From: a virus | Reading direction: 5' to 3' (one strand) | IMG/VR virus record: IMGVR_UViG_3300025030_000025 | Coordinates: 1-49,547 of that record | DNA: 49,547 nucleotides | Part shown: piece by piece, positions 25,429 through 33,868 of the stretch | How positions within the stretch are numbered: the stretch's first letter is position 1 | How the letters are laid out: each line of letters opens with the position of its first letter | Program-made: the position numbers and the translations under genes | The notes under the pieces: generated by a model | Told to the model about the DNA's origin: nothing | Database searches by the model: none | Seen by the model: only the letters and a program-made list of their open reading frames with translations

Positions 25429-25457
25429 TTGACAAACTATTGAAATACCCCTATTTT
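25429..25457 (+). promoter_or_regulatory. Promoter for the 160-aa gene
   Basis: TTGACA at 25429-25434, 17 bp, then TATTTT at 25452-25457, continuing as TATTTTTA, close to TAnnTTTG. It shares ATTGACAAACT with 18843. It drives a gene that is closed by its own terminator. Confidence 0.65.
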
Positions 25458-25509
25458 TATCTTAGCTTTTTTAATTAATTATAAATAATCAATATAAGGT
25501 ATTAGTCAA

Positions 25510-25992
25510 ATGGCTAAACGAGAAAAAAGAACCAGTAGGTTTTCACAACTAAAAACCTATTATGATATGTATGAACAAGGCATGTTAACAGAAGAAACTG
25601 CCAAAACTCATATCCAGTTTGCGAAAGAAAATAATGGCACTGTCATTTTTGAATCTGAATTTGAAAAATTTGCTGAAGAATACAAAGATGATGTTGCATC
25701 TGGTAAATTAGACATTGAAAAGTTTAAAAACTTCTGTACCGCAACTGGCGCTTTAAAGAAATCTGGTAGAAAAGAATCTACAGTAGATGGAAGTAAAAAA
25801 GATGCGCTCGCCACAACAGAAAATGCAGTTAGAAAAGGATGTACCGACCCAACAAAATATGTCGCATTAGTAACTGCAATCAAAAATAATATTTCTGAAT
25901 TAAGAAATATCATGCCTAAAGATATTAAAATTGTGTTTTCTGTTTATACTGGCAAAACCCTTCCACAAGAACAAGTTGTTGAAATTCCATAA
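25510..25992 (+). CDS. Monocistronic early protein, 160 aa
   Basis: Basic N-terminus, mostly helical, with a Lys/Ser linker near residues 80-105 and a C-terminal helical domain. It has its own promoter (25429) and terminator (26017), an arrangement used for a highly expressed early gene. No family recognised. Confidence 0.6.
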   Translation: MAKREKRTSRFSQLKTYYDMYEQGMLTEETAKTHIQFAKENNGTVIFESEFEKFAEEYKDDVASGKLDIEKFKNFCTATGALKKSGRKESTVDGSKKDALATTENAVRKGCTDPTKYVALVTAIKNNISELRNIMPKDIKIVFSVYTGKTLPQEQVVEIP

Positions 25993-26081
25993 CAAACTCC
26001 AGCACGTTATGTAACTAAAGGCAGTTTAACGACTGCCTTTTTTATCTATTCAATTAATTAGTTCATCTTTACTGGAGTTTG
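25993..26081 (+). promoter_or_regulatory. Long-range stem that can hide a ribosome binding site
   Basis: CAAACTCCAG at 25993-26002 is the exact complement of CTGGAGTTTG at 26072-26081, whose GGAG is the Shine-Dalgarno site of the gene starting at 26083. The terminator hairpin at 26017 lies in the loop. Transcripts that read through would carry a masked site; transcripts starting inside the loop would not. Confidence 0.5.
26017..26043 (+). terminator. Rho-independent terminator
   Basis: AAAGGCAGT and ACTGCCTTT pair around TTAACG, followed by TTT. A textbook terminator 24 bp after the stop of the 160-residue gene. Confidence 0.85.
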
Positions 26082-26082
26082 G

Positions 26083-26712
26083 ATGATTACCCAAGAAATT
26101 GAAAGCACTTTCTATAAAGTGAAAGTCGCTCATGTTTATGCACATCTCAATAAACAGCAATACTTTGCTGGCTATTCATTAGTAATTAAAGACCAAGCTG
26201 TAGGATTCTGGGAAGAATTCCCTATCGTTTATGATAACGAAACCATTGTAAATGATATAGCAAAAATCTATGGATTAAAGCCAGAATTTGCATTTAATTC
26301 TAAATTATTTACCATCTTCTATTGCCCTTCCCAACCATTCGATATTAATGGCACGAGAATCCAGCCTTACTTAGAAGTGATAAACAGTTTTAATGGTCAT
26401 GTCTCCAATAAGAACTGTATAGCATTTAAAATTGGACAATCTATGTTTTATACAGATTTAGTATGTTCTAATATGGTAATGCTAATTGACGAAACTAACT
26501 GGATTAGTAAACTATTTTCTACTAATTATAATGATAACCGTTTCAGATTTACTTATCCTGCTAAATTAAAATACCTACTACCCACTTGGTCTGCTACAGA
26601 CAATCTCTCACAAATTAAAGAATTTCTTCCTCTAATAAATGAATGGAGTAAAACCTCATTTATGGAAGCAAGAAAATTATCCATTAAGTTATTTAATCAT
26701 TTAGGAAAATGA
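26083..26712 (+). CDS. Hypothetical early protein, 209 aa
   Basis: Alpha/beta composition with many aromatic residues; no Cys cluster, membrane segment or catalytic motif I can name. It starts directly after the masked ribosome binding site and is followed at once by the 87-residue gene, forming the head of the replication operon. Confidence 0.6.
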   Translation: MITQEIESTFYKVKVAHVYAHLNKQQYFAGYSLVIKDQAVGFWEEFPIVYDNETIVNDIAKIYGLKPEFAFNSKLFTIFYCPSQPFDINGTRIQPYLEVINSFNGHVSNKNCIAFKIGQSMFYTDLVCSNMVMLIDETNWISKLFSTNYNDNRFRFTYPAKLKYLLPTWSATDNLSQIKEFLPLINEWSKTSFMEARKLSIKLFNHLGK

Positions 26713-26713
26713 A

Positions 26714-26977
26714 ATGAAAATAATTAAAATAGCTACTAAAGCTGATAACTGCAACATTATCTCCGTTGACAATGGAGAACTAAAATTATTTGAAATGCAA
26801 AAAGCGAAGAAAGTAAAAAACGCAGTTCAGAAATCTATACAGAATATGTTACAAATAAATAATGAACTTGTATCTGCGCTTAAATCAGCTACACAATATC
26901 ATAACTTAGCTTACAGAAATAAAATCGAATTAACTTATACTGAAGTTGCACTTAAACCAAAAGGAAAGAAGAAATGA
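26714..26977 (+). CDS. Small helical protein, 87 aa
   Basis: A short beta N-terminus is followed by a long basic helix (AKKVKNAVQKSIQNMLQ) and a Lys-rich tail (KPKGKKK). It overlaps the next gene by 4 bp, so is coupled to the exonuclease. Nucleic-acid binding is possible from charge alone. Confidence 0.55.
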   Translation: MKIIKIATKADNCNIISVDNGELKLFEMQKAKKVKNAVQKSIQNMLQINNELVSALKSATQYHNLAYRNKIELTYTEVALKPKGKKK

Positions 26978-27648
26978 TGTGTTTAGATATTGAAAGCTAT
27001 CGTGACCAGTTAGACGATAGATATATGAATTGGAAAATGGGTGATATTAAAGCACCAGCTAACTATCAAGACCAAGAAAAGATTGATGCTCATATAGCTT
27101 CAGCTAAAGTAGAAGCACTTGATAAACTTGCTTTATCACCATTAACTGGTAAAATCATCTTAATAGGTTTAATGTTCGACAGAGAACCTAAATTTGAGCA
27201 TACAAAATATTCTATCGGGATGAAAGATGTGTTCCATGTAGCTCTGCAAGGTGAAGAAATAGATATACTAAATAATTTCTGGATGTTGTTTAGCATTTAT
27301 ACTCTTAATGATGTAGATGTTGTTTCTTATAATGGTAAAGCATTCGACTTACCATTTATAATGAATCGTAGTATCATCAACAAAATCAAAATGCCTCGTA
27401 AAATAAGTATGTCAGATTATCTATCTAAATATAGACATACACCACACTTTGATGTGTATAACTGGCTTGGTACTGGGTCACTTGTCGAATGGTCTTACAG
27501 ATTTGGCTTGACAGATTCATTACAAAGAGATGGTAATAAAATTGGTACTTGGTATGAAACTGGACAAATGCAATTAATCATTGATAAAAATTTAATTGAC
27601 ATTACGCAAACAACATTACTATACCAACAAATTAAGGATATGATATGA
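26974..27648 (+). CDS. 3'-5' exonuclease of the DnaQ-like fold, 224 aa
   Basis: CLDIES at residues 3-8 supplies the first acidic pair (exo I). VVSYNGKAFDLPFI near 114-127 is exo II (Asn, Asp). The C-terminal third with IDITQTTLLYQQI is the exo III region, where a tyrosine or histidine and Asp are expected. Resembles the predicted PolB-associated exonuclease family. No polymerase gene is present, so it probably acts with the host replisome or in recombination. Confidence 0.75.
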   Translation: MMCLDIESYRDQLDDRYMNWKMGDIKAPANYQDQEKIDAHIASAKVEALDKLALSPLTGKIILIGLMFDREPKFEHTKYSIGMKDVFHVALQGEEIDILNNFWMLFSIYTLNDVDVVSYNGKAFDLPFIMNRSIINKIKMPRKISMSDYLSKYRHTPHFDVYNWLGTGSLVEWSYRFGLTDSLQRDGNKIGTWYETGQMQLIIDKNLIDITQTTLLYQQIKDMI

Positions 27649-27881
27649 CATTAATAACTCTTAAAGGTGGCGCACAAGTTAGTATGCGACCACAAGATAT
27701 ATCTATTGAATTGCAGAAATTTGAGAAATTAAAAAGTACAGCAAGAAAGATACGAGAACAAATGAAAAGATTAGATGGGAATACTATCACGTATGAATCT
27801 TTTGAAATTTTAAATGATGTATTAAAAAAAGTAAATGAATTATTTATCAGTCCTGAAATTGATTTAATGACAAGGGGTTAA
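27645..27881 (+). CDS. Small helical protein, 78 aa
   Basis: Beta start, then two helices with LKSTARKIREQMKRLDGN and NDVLKKVNELF. Overlaps the exonuclease stop by 4 bp. No motif known. Confidence 0.55.
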   Translation: MTLITLKGGAQVSMRPQDISIELQKFEKLKSTARKIREQMKRLDGNTITYESFEILNDVLKKVNELFISPEIDLMTRG

Positions 27882-27882
27882 T

Positions 27883-28140
27883 ATGGACATTAATAAAATA
27901 TTAAGTAAACTGCAAGATAACTTTGCAGATAAAGAAACACGTAAGAATGCTGTTGAAGATTTTACCAGAGAATCTGGAATACCTTTATATGATGACATCA
28001 TTGATTTTGCAGAAGAAATAGCCAATGATATAGCACCCGCTGATATAATAGGTAATTTAGATGAAGAAGATATGGACAAAATCATTCTTTGCGTTAAACA
28101 ATTATTTAATAATGAAATAAAGGAATCTGAAAATGGCTGA
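27883..28140 (+). CDS. Small acidic protein, 85 aa
   Basis: Acidic and helical, starting MDINKILSKLQDNFADKE; acidic patches (GNLDEEDMDK) resemble DNA mimics or recombination accessory proteins, but nothing specific was recognised. Overlaps the next gene by 8 bp. Confidence 0.55.
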   Translation: MDINKILSKLQDNFADKETRKNAVEDFTRESGIPLYDDIIDFAEEIANDIAPADIIGNLDEEDMDKIILCVKQLFNNEIKESENG

Positions 28141-28432
28141 TAAAAAAATCATCTACGAAGTGATTGGCTCTACTGGTACTTTTGATGATTATAAGCATTG
28201 GTCTGTTTGTGCCTTTACAAATAAAGCACAAGCAGAATATCATTCTCTTAAATGTAAAGATGAATCTGATAGGATAATCAACAAGATACACGAATTAAGA
28301 GAACCTACATTTATGTATGATAATCTTGTAACTCTTAATAAAGTTGAACCACATGCTCTGGATAAATCATTTAAGTGTGAAGATTCTCTGACAAATTATA
28401 GTGTCGTACCTGTCGAATTAGTAGGAGAATAA
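28133..28432 (+). CDS. Hypothetical protein, 99 aa
   Basis: Has GSTGTFDDYKHWSVCAFTNKAQAEYHSLKCKDE, a layout often seen in small phage proteins that precede recombination genes. One base separates it from the ERF gene. Two Cys, no metal set. Function unknown. Confidence 0.55.
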   Translation: MADKKIIYEVIGSTGTFDDYKHWSVCAFTNKAQAEYHSLKCKDESDRIINKIHELREPTFMYDNLVTLNKVEPHALDKSFKCEDSLTNYSVVPVELVGE

Positions 28433-28433
28433 A

Positions 28434-29306
28434 ATGGCAGAAAGTGATAAAATAGAAGAAGTCAAAGTGGAGGAAATGCCAGCTAATCTTATGGTACAAG
28501 AAACTTCTCCTGCAAGTTTGATGCAACTTGCTTTACAAAATAATGCAAGTATTGATGTTATTGAAAGGATGATGGCATTATATGAACGATGGGAAGCCAA
28601 TCAAGCACGTAAGGCTTACATAAAAGCTATGAGTGATTTCCAATCTAAATGTCCTATCATCAAGCGTAAGAAAGAAGGTGGTAAAACTAAAGAAGGTGTG
28701 GTTGCATATAAGTATGCACCTATTGAAGATTTAGTGGAACAAACTAAAGAACTCATATCTGAATGTGGATTTAGTTATTCTCTCAACACACCTTTAAAAA
28801 TAGAAAGAGAAGGAGTAACTGGTGTCGAAGTAGTAATGATAATATCACATATTGCTGGGCATTCAGAAACATACACCCAATTTATGCCATTTGTAACTAA
28901 GACAGGAGTAATGTCTGAACCACAAGTATTAGGTGCTACTCAATCATATGCTAAAAGATATGTATTCCAAAATGGATTTGGTATAATGACTGGAGAAGAT
29001 GATACTGATGCGGTGGGTAATGATTTAATAGAATCATTAGAGGCATATTATAAAAATCTACCACAACGAGTTCAGTTATTTCTGAAATCAGAAGCATCTA
29101 AAATATCAAGTAAAAGGGTATTTGAAGAATGGCTGATGAAGTTACCTACTGAAAGTCATGTTCAAGAACTACAAAAAGTATTACCCAAAATTCATCCATC
29201 TAAACAAGATGAATTATGGATAACATTCATCAAACAAAATACAGATACAGTGGGAAAGTTTTTAACTAATTTAACACAATCACTAACACAAGGAGCAACA
29301 AAGTAA
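28434..29306 (+). CDS. ERF-family single-strand annealing protein, 290 aa
   Basis: Residues 70-190 have the ERF pattern: EANQARKAYIKAMSDFQSKCPII, then GVVAYKYAPIEDLVE, GFSYSLNT and GATQSYAKRYVFQNGFGI with GEDDTDAV. ERF proteins anneal complementary single strands in phage recombination. The N-terminal 35 residues are acidic and flexible. The stop overlaps the next ATG by one base, and that gene is SSB-like, which fits. Confidence 0.85.
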   Translation: MAESDKIEEVKVEEMPANLMVQETSPASLMQLALQNNASIDVIERMMALYERWEANQARKAYIKAMSDFQSKCPIIKRKKEGGKTKEGVVAYKYAPIEDLVEQTKELISECGFSYSLNTPLKIEREGVTGVEVVMIISHIAGHSETYTQFMPFVTKTGVMSEPQVLGATQSYAKRYVFQNGFGIMTGEDDTDAVGNDLIESLEAYYKNLPQRVQLFLKSEASKISSKRVFEEWLMKLPTESHVQELQKVLPKIHPSKQDELWITFIKQNTDTVGKFLTNLTQSLTQGATK

Positions 29307-30079
29307 TGGCAGAAGAACGTAATTTTTATGAAGAAACTGGTTTCACAATGCCCGAAGGTGTAGGGGCAATACCAGCAGAAGGTGGTTTTGATTATTATAA
29401 ACATCCTTCAGGAACTTATCGTGCTATCTTCGGTAAAATGAAAGCATTATACAAAGACCCAACTGGCAAATCTTGTGAACAAACTGATATTGGTGCTTCA
29501 GTATATAGTTTCATAAACTATTTGTGGATAACACAATATCTTGGTACATCCACACATCCAGAAAAGAAAGACGTACTTGTAGTAAAAGAAAATGAAATAA
29601 CAATTCCACGAGTTGAAAGAACTGATGAATTATATTTCGCTAATTTCATTTCTTATCTGCCTAAAGACCAGTGGATGGTACAAAAGAAATTTGAAAATTT
29701 TATGATACCTGGTCATGAAAAACTTCGGATAGTACACCCAGACCCATCAAACCCATCTCGCAAAATGACTAACTTTAATCATTTCCCTCATTACTATGGT
29801 TTTACTGTTGAGTTTAATTTAGCGTTAAGTGCTAAAAATAATACTTATATTGATAGCATCAAATTGCTCACAGACAAACCAAAAGTCACTAATGAAGTGG
29901 TAAGGGAACTTGAAACTAATGTTGACGCTCTCATCAAAAATGAAATAGAAGCACGTAAAGCTAAAAAGGATGAAGGTTATAAGCCATCAGCACCACCAGA
30001 AGTAACTGATTTTTCTTCCTTTACTACTGGCTCGGAAGCCCCTTCTAATGATGGATTAGATGAGTTCTTAAATGGCTAA
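29306..30079 (+). CDS. Putative single-stranded DNA-binding protein, 257 aa
   Basis: A beta-rich core with many aromatic residues is followed by a helical segment and an acidic flexible tail ending SSFTTGSEAPSNDGLDEFLNG, an arrangement typical of phage SSB-like proteins with an acidic C-terminus. It directly follows the ERF gene and overlaps the next by 8 bp. Larger than host SSB. Role is inferred from tail and context. Confidence 0.6.
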   Translation: MAEERNFYEETGFTMPEGVGAIPAEGGFDYYKHPSGTYRAIFGKMKALYKDPTGKSCEQTDIGASVYSFINYLWITQYLGTSTHPEKKDVLVVKENEITIPRVERTDELYFANFISYLPKDQWMVQKKFENFMIPGHEKLRIVHPDPSNPSRKMTNFNHFPHYYGFTVEFNLALSAKNNTYIDSIKLLTDKPKVTNEVVRELETNVDALIKNEIEARKAKKDEGYKPSAPPEVTDFSSFTTGSEAPSNDGLDEFLNG

Positions 30080-30290
30080 TCCTAAAATGATAAAACTTTC
30101 ATTTGATAAAATATTTTCAATATGGAAGATTTGTTATTTAGAAAATCCAGCAGAGAGAGTGAAGTTGGATAAACTGGACACTTTAATAACTAAACGTATG
30201 TTAGTTAATTTCAGTGAGGGAAGCCAGTTTGTCCAGCTCACTCAATCTGAAATATTATATATAAAAAATTTATATGAAACGCTCATATAA
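30072..30290 (+). CDS. Small protein, 72 aa
   Basis: Mixed alpha/beta, starting MANPKMIKLSFDKIFSIW; no Cys, no membrane segment. It overlaps the SSB-like stop by 8 bp. No family recognised. Confidence 0.5.
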   Translation: MANPKMIKLSFDKIFSIWKICYLENPAERVKLDKLDTLITKRMLVNFSEGSQFVQLTQSEILYIKNLYETLI

Positions 30291-30305
30291 AGAATGGAGA
30301 TTAAG

Positions 30306-30659
30306 ATGCCTCTTGACAATAAGAATCTTACTCCAGAAATGCAAGAATTATTGATAGGATTACCTCTTGATGAAGAGTGCTGGAGAAAAAGTTATGAGTT
30401 ACCACATTTTACTAAGGTAACTATGTACGATACTAAATGTGTCAACTGCGGTTTCAAAAGATTGATGGTGGGTAATATGAAAATGGAGACTTTACCCGAA
30501 GCAATTAATGTTGCCCAAGCATTAGGTGAAGATTTGATACGTTCTTGTGAATATCCTGGAGATTTACAAATAGTAAATGGCAAAGAAGTATATCCAACAT
30601 TAACAGAAATAGTAATTAATGGTTGTAGATTTTGGGATGCTAAAAATATAGAGGATTAA
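30306..30659 (+). CDS. Hypothetical replication-block protein, 117 aa
   Basis: I start at the ATG at 30306 (MPLDNKNL), behind GGAGATTAAG; another ATG lies 12 nt upstream. CVNCGF gives a CxxC and further Cys lie at the end (SCEYPG, NGCRFW), so a zinc site is possible. It overlaps the helicase start by one base. Could be a helicase loader partner by position only. Confidence 0.55.
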   Translation: MPLDNKNLTPEMQELLIGLPLDEECWRKSYELPHFTKVTMYDTKCVNCGFKRLMVGNMKMETLPEAINVAQALGEDLIRSCEYPGDLQIVNGKEVYPTLTEIVINGCRFWDAKNIED

Positions 30660-32059
30660 TGGCGAAGCAATACCCCAATTCAGATTTGCTTGAAAGGGCA
30701 TACGTTGTATGGATGTTCCATAATAAAGAGTTAAGGAATAAACATTTAATGAGTACCTTACCAGGCATATTTCTTGACCCGAATAAAAGATTGCTTATGT
30801 TCATAATGCAGTCAATGAATGAAGCAGATGTAGAAATAACAATACCAAATATGACAATGTATTTACAATCTCAAAATGCTTCTATCACTGCATTTCATAA
30901 AAAACATAAAACAAAAACATTAAATGAGGAGCAAATAACTAATTTAGTCATGGATATGGAGATAACGAGTAAGACCGACTTATTCGATACAGCTTATTCT
31001 TATCTCCATACGTATGCTTTTGCTCGTTTTGTAGAAGATAGATTGGAGAATATGAAATATTGGAACTCATATCCAGGTGAATATAATGCTGCTATCATAG
31101 CATCTGCTAAAGCTATCCCTAAAATACATGACATATTAAAAGGTAAAACTGGTTCTCGTCAGAGCCAACTTGAAGAAACAATGCAGATGGTCAATTCAAC
31201 AGAAGAATATATATCTACATCATCTACTGAATTAAATCGTAATATTGGGGGGTTCACTCGTGGTTATGTAGCTACTTTGATAGCTAAGTCTGGACATGGT
31301 AAATCATCATGGACAGATTATAATGTAGTCCATACGTTACTCAAAAAGAAAATAGCTTCAGTAGTTATTATATCTCCAGAGGAATCTTCGATAACTCGAT
31401 GGCGTAGGATTATTGCAATGTTATGCGATATACCTACTACGCAAATGAGACAAAAATCAGCTCGTATTACTAAAGAGCATATTGACAGAGTAAGTGATTT
31501 ATTACAAGACAGATTGAAAATCTATGATAATGTTTTTAAATATAAAGATATAATAGATTTAATGCAATCAGTTAAATGTGATAAAATAGTATTAGACCAC
31601 ATGCAAGCAATAGAATATCCTGGTACTGGAGATTTTATGGCTCGTATGATAGGCAACATACCTGGATTAATAGACACAGAAAAGAAAATAGCTAAACAGA
31701 AGAATAATGTAATACTGAATTTATCACAAGTTAATGATAAAGATATACAGCGTTCTGATAGACTGATAAAAGCACCACGCTATTGGGATGCTTATGGTTC
31801 CTCAGTATTATATCAAGCATCAAGAGAATTTTTAGCTCTATGGTATCCGGTGAAAGATGAAGAAGAGGGCAGTATGGTAACTGGTAAATGGACGATTAAT
31901 GATATGATAATGAATGTAGAAAAAGCATCTTTTGGTGGTACTGGGAAAATTAATTTACACTTTGACCCAGATAAGAATACATTCACAGATAGAGCTAAAA
32001 CTAAAAATGTTAAATATGATTATGAACCAGCAAAAGAAAAAGGACTATTCGGTGTATAA
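30659..32059 (+). CDS. DnaB-like replicative helicase, 466 aa
   Basis: Walker A is at residues 209-217 (AKSGHGKSS) and the Walker B-like stretch near 300 reads KIVLDHMQAIEY. The N-terminal 150 residues are helical, as in DnaB. RecA-type core motifs follow in order, with SQVNDKD near residue 358 and a C-terminal YDYEPAKEKGLFGV. It unwinds DNA ahead of the fork. The gene ends in GGTGTATAA, and its stop codon is also the left end of the cassette array (see attC0). Confidence 0.85.
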   Translation: MAKQYPNSDLLERAYVVWMFHNKELRNKHLMSTLPGIFLDPNKRLLMFIMQSMNEADVEITIPNMTMYLQSQNASITAFHKKHKTKTLNEEQITNLVMDMEITSKTDLFDTAYSYLHTYAFARFVEDRLENMKYWNSYPGEYNAAIIASAKAIPKIHDILKGKTGSRQSQLEETMQMVNSTEEYISTSSTELNRNIGGFTRGYVATLIAKSGHGKSSWTDYNVVHTLLKKKIASVVIISPEESSITRWRRIIAMLCDIPTTQMRQKSARITKEHIDRVSDLLQDRLKIYDNVFKYKDIIDLMQSVKCDKIVLDHMQAIEYPGTGDFMARMIGNIPGLIDTEKKIAKQKNNVILNLSQVNDKDIQRSDRLIKAPRYWDAYGSSVLYQASREFLALWYPVKDEEEGSMVTGKWTINDMIMNVEKASFGGTGKINLHFDPDKNTFTDRAKTKNVKYDYEPAKEKGLFGV

Positions 32060-32219
32060 TGATGTGGAAACTAAAGCGTGAGCGACAATGGAAACAATTT
32101 TAATAATTATAACAGTATTGGTATTTGCAAGACTGATTTTATACCCAGAATTAATCACTTGGTATTATGACAGGGAGGAAAAGCGATGATAGCGAATCGC
32201 TTTGAGTTTTTAGTTATAA
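32054..32219. repeat. attC0
   Basis: Left core GTATAAT is the end of the helicase gene with C changed to T. 2L AAACTAAAGCG (32066 on) pairs with 2R CGCTTTGAGTTT, with unpaired T and G on the 2R arm. Right core GTTATAA at 32213. The loop holds a 33-residue ORF. Confidence 0.65.
32088..32189 (+). CDS. 33-aa membrane peptide in attC0 loop
   Basis: METILIIITVLVFARLILYP and a charged tail (YYDREEKR). One hydrophobic helix of a length to span the membrane. It lies wholly in the loop of attC0, just after the helicase gene, with GAGCGACA upstream instead of a clear ribosome binding site. Like the other tiny membrane peptides here, function is unknown. Confidence 0.4.
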   Translation: METILIIITVLVFARLILYPELITWYYDREEKR

Positions 32220-32243
32220 TTTTTTTGGCAGAAGGAGAATAAA

Positions 32244-32402
32244 ATGAAAAAATATGAAGGGATTATTCAGTTTGTTGTATTGACAGTAAAAGTTACTGCA
32301 AAGAATAAAACAGAAGCAAAAAAGAAAATTAAAAAAGTATTGAGCGAAAAGATTGCATCTAAATTAATTGATAAACAGAACTTCTTTATTGAAAAATGTT
32401 AG
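32244..32402 (+). CDS. Cassette 1 ORF, 52 aa
   Basis: MKKYEGIIQFVVLTVKVTAKNK: a beta strand, then a basic helix and a C-terminal Cys. A strong GAAGGAG site precedes ATG. Unlike cassettes 2-11 it starts after the 1R core, so no attC-coded extension is added. The cassette ends pair: GTTATAATTTTTTTGGC at 32213 with 32402-32422. No family known. Confidence 0.6.
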   Translation: MKKYEGIIQFVVLTVKVTAKNKTEAKKKIKKVLSEKIASKLIDKQNFFIEKC

Positions 32403-32415
32403 CCAAAAAAAACAA

Positions 32416-32604
32416 TTATAACAGCGCGGCGCATAAGCAGTTGCGGTAACAACAATTTAACAAAATAGGAGATAAATATTATGGGATATGCCGAAGAACA
32501 AATTAAAGACTATATGGATAATTTAGACCAAAATTATGCCGAACATTACGAAAAAGAAAACTTGCCAGAAGATGAAAGCAATCTGCTTGATGCGCAAGTT
32601 ATAA
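32416..32604. repeat. attC1
   Basis: Left core TTATAAC at 32416, 2L AGCGCGGCGCATAAGCAG, 2R CTGCTTGATGCGC with T and G unpaired, right core GTTATAA at 32598. The long loop contains AGGAG and the ATG of the next ORF. Confidence 0.8.
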
Positions 32605-32861
32605 AGTTGCTTGCGGACAGGCATATAAATATTATTGAATTAAAACATCTTATGAATAAAGTTAAGCGTGTTAAAATAAAAGATGACCTTGAACGAATAC
32701 TAATAAAAGATTTGGGCGAAAGTTACGACAGAATTGAAGATAAAAATTTTATAAACAAATATGCTGGTAAAATAGCGAACATTTATGAGTGGTGCGGGGA
32801 TTGGTGGATATTAGAAGATGACAATTATATTATTACAGAAAATTGCTTTGCGAAAATTTAG
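32481..32861 (+). CDS. Cassette 2 ORF, 126 aa
   Basis: ATG lies in the attC1 loop behind AGGAGATAAATATT. The first 39 residues (acidic, ending QVIKLL at the 1R core) are coded by attC DNA; the rest is alpha/beta with WCGDWWILEDDNYII near the end. The 1R core is in frame (GTT = Val). The ends pair: GTTATAAAGTTGCTTGC at 32598 with 32861-32878, one base different in length. Function unknown. Confidence 0.65.
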   Translation: MGYAEEQIKDYMDNLDQNYAEHYEKENLPEDESNLLDAQVIKLLADRHINIIELKHLMNKVKRVKIKDDLERILIKDLGESYDRIEDKNFINKYAGKIANIYEWCGDWWILEDDNYIITENCFAKI

Positions 32862-32871
32862 CAAGCAATCT

Positions 32872-33004
32872 TTATAACAGAGTGGCTGGTAACTTGCCGA
32901 GCGTAAATTTTATAAATAAAAATAAGGATTAAGAACTATGAGTGAAGAAAAAACCCAAATTGACCGAGCGAGTAGCGAGGTCAATGTTGACCAGCAAGTT
33001 AGGC
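32872..33004. repeat. attC2
   Basis: Left core TTATAAC; 2L GCTGGTAACTTG pairs with 2R CAATGTTGACCAGC with T and G unpaired; right core GTTAGGC at 32998. The loop holds a GACCGAGCGAG/CGAGGTC hairpin motif and the next ATG. Confidence 0.8.
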
Positions 33005-33270
33005 GGAAATTTCTTCCGGGTGATTGGATAAGTATGTTCTATGGATTTGACAGAGAAATATTTTATGTGCTGAAATATAATTCCGAAACCGGGATCGTTA
33101 TTATTGGTAATCCGAAATGGTGCGTAAGCGATTCTAAAACGATAGGGATAGAAGAACTACTTAGTAGAAAAGCAAAATATGTTTGTAGCACACGGCGGAA
33201 CATTTTGAGATATATATTTTTCCCGGTGAGGAATTTGATATGCCCGTTTTATAAACCATTTTCCGCCTAA
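32938..33270 (+). CDS. Cassette 3 ORF, 110 aa
   Basis: ATG in the attC2 loop. The first 20 residues (MSEEKTQIDRASSEVNVDQQ) come from attC; the core begins VRRKFLPGDWISMFYGF, a beta-barrel-like opening with PGDW. The stop TAA is part of the GCCTAAC core at 33265. The ends pair over 12 bases (GTTAGGCGGAAA with TTTCCGCCTAAC). No named family. Confidence 0.65.
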   Translation: MSEEKTQIDRASSEVNVDQQVRRKFLPGDWISMFYGFDREIFYVLKYNSETGIVIIGNPKWCVSDSKTIGIEELLSRKAKYVCSTRRNILRYIFFPVRNLICPFYKPFSA

Positions 33271-33457
33271 CGGTGCGGTTTTTAACAAGCCGCGACAAAA
33301 CAAAATAAGGAATTAGAGTTATGAAACCAGAAATTTTATTAGCAACACAAAGAGCAATGGAAGAATATTATTCCGATCCTCAATTGATGAACGACATGAC
33401 GGTTGAACAACATATAGCTGATTGTATTAGCGGTCTTGTTGAAAAACTTAGTTATGC
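33265..33457. repeat. attC3
   Basis: Left core GCCTAAC; 2L GGTTTTTAACAAGCCGC pairs with 2R GCGGTCTTGTTGAAAAAC with T and G unpaired; right core GTTATGC at 33451. Confidence 0.8.
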
Positions 33458-33653
33458 AAGCCCAGCTTCATCGGGCGTCCAAAACGGCGGACAATATATA
33501 CCTAACTTGAAAAATATTTGGCAAGTAAGACAGATAAAATGCGGTAATGATAATATAACAATGATAGTGGACACCACAACACCTAATGATGAAATTTGGT
33601 TTGTTGATGCAGATGGACATACACAAAAATTTAAGATGACCCAAACACCATAG
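33321..33653 (+). CDS. Cassette 4 ORF, 110 aa
   Basis: ATG in the attC3 loop behind AAGGAATTAGAGTT. About the first 43 residues precede the 1R core, which is in another frame here (TAT). The core has NIWQVRQIKCGNDNITMIVD, beta-rich. The cassette ends pair with an extra 20-nt stem-loop (AGCCC ... GGGCG) inserted beside 1R. Function unknown. Confidence 0.6.
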   Translation: MKPEILLATQRAMEEYYSDPQLMNDMTVEQHIADCISGLVEKLSYASPASSGVQNGGQYIPNLKNIWQVRQIKCGNDNITMIVDTTTPNDEIWFVDADGHTQKFKMTQTP

Positions 33654-33663
33654 CCGTTTTGGT

Positions 33664-33868
33664 GTATAACGGATCAGCGACAACCCGCCGAGCGGGAATG
33701 TAAACTAAAATAGGAATTGAGAAATGAACGAAGGAATATTAAAATTTATTTGTGCGATTACTGGACATGACGAAGTAACAATTAAACAAATGTTCAACGA
33801 TTGGTTAAAATCCCCTTCATCAAAGACCGACCGAGCAAGTGAGGACGGAGTTGGTTGCGTAGTTAGTT
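33664..33868. repeat. attC4
   Basis: Left core GTATAAC; 2L GCGACAACCCGCC pairs with 2R GGACGGAGTTGGTTGCG, with A and G unpaired and G-T pairs; right core GTTAGTT at 33862. The loop holds GACCGAGCAAGTGAGG. Confidence 0.7.

Noticed and set aside
32105-32220. attC0 left core at ATTATAAC (32105)
   Set aside because: Its neighbour does not pair with the 2R arm; the helicase-end core at 32054 does.
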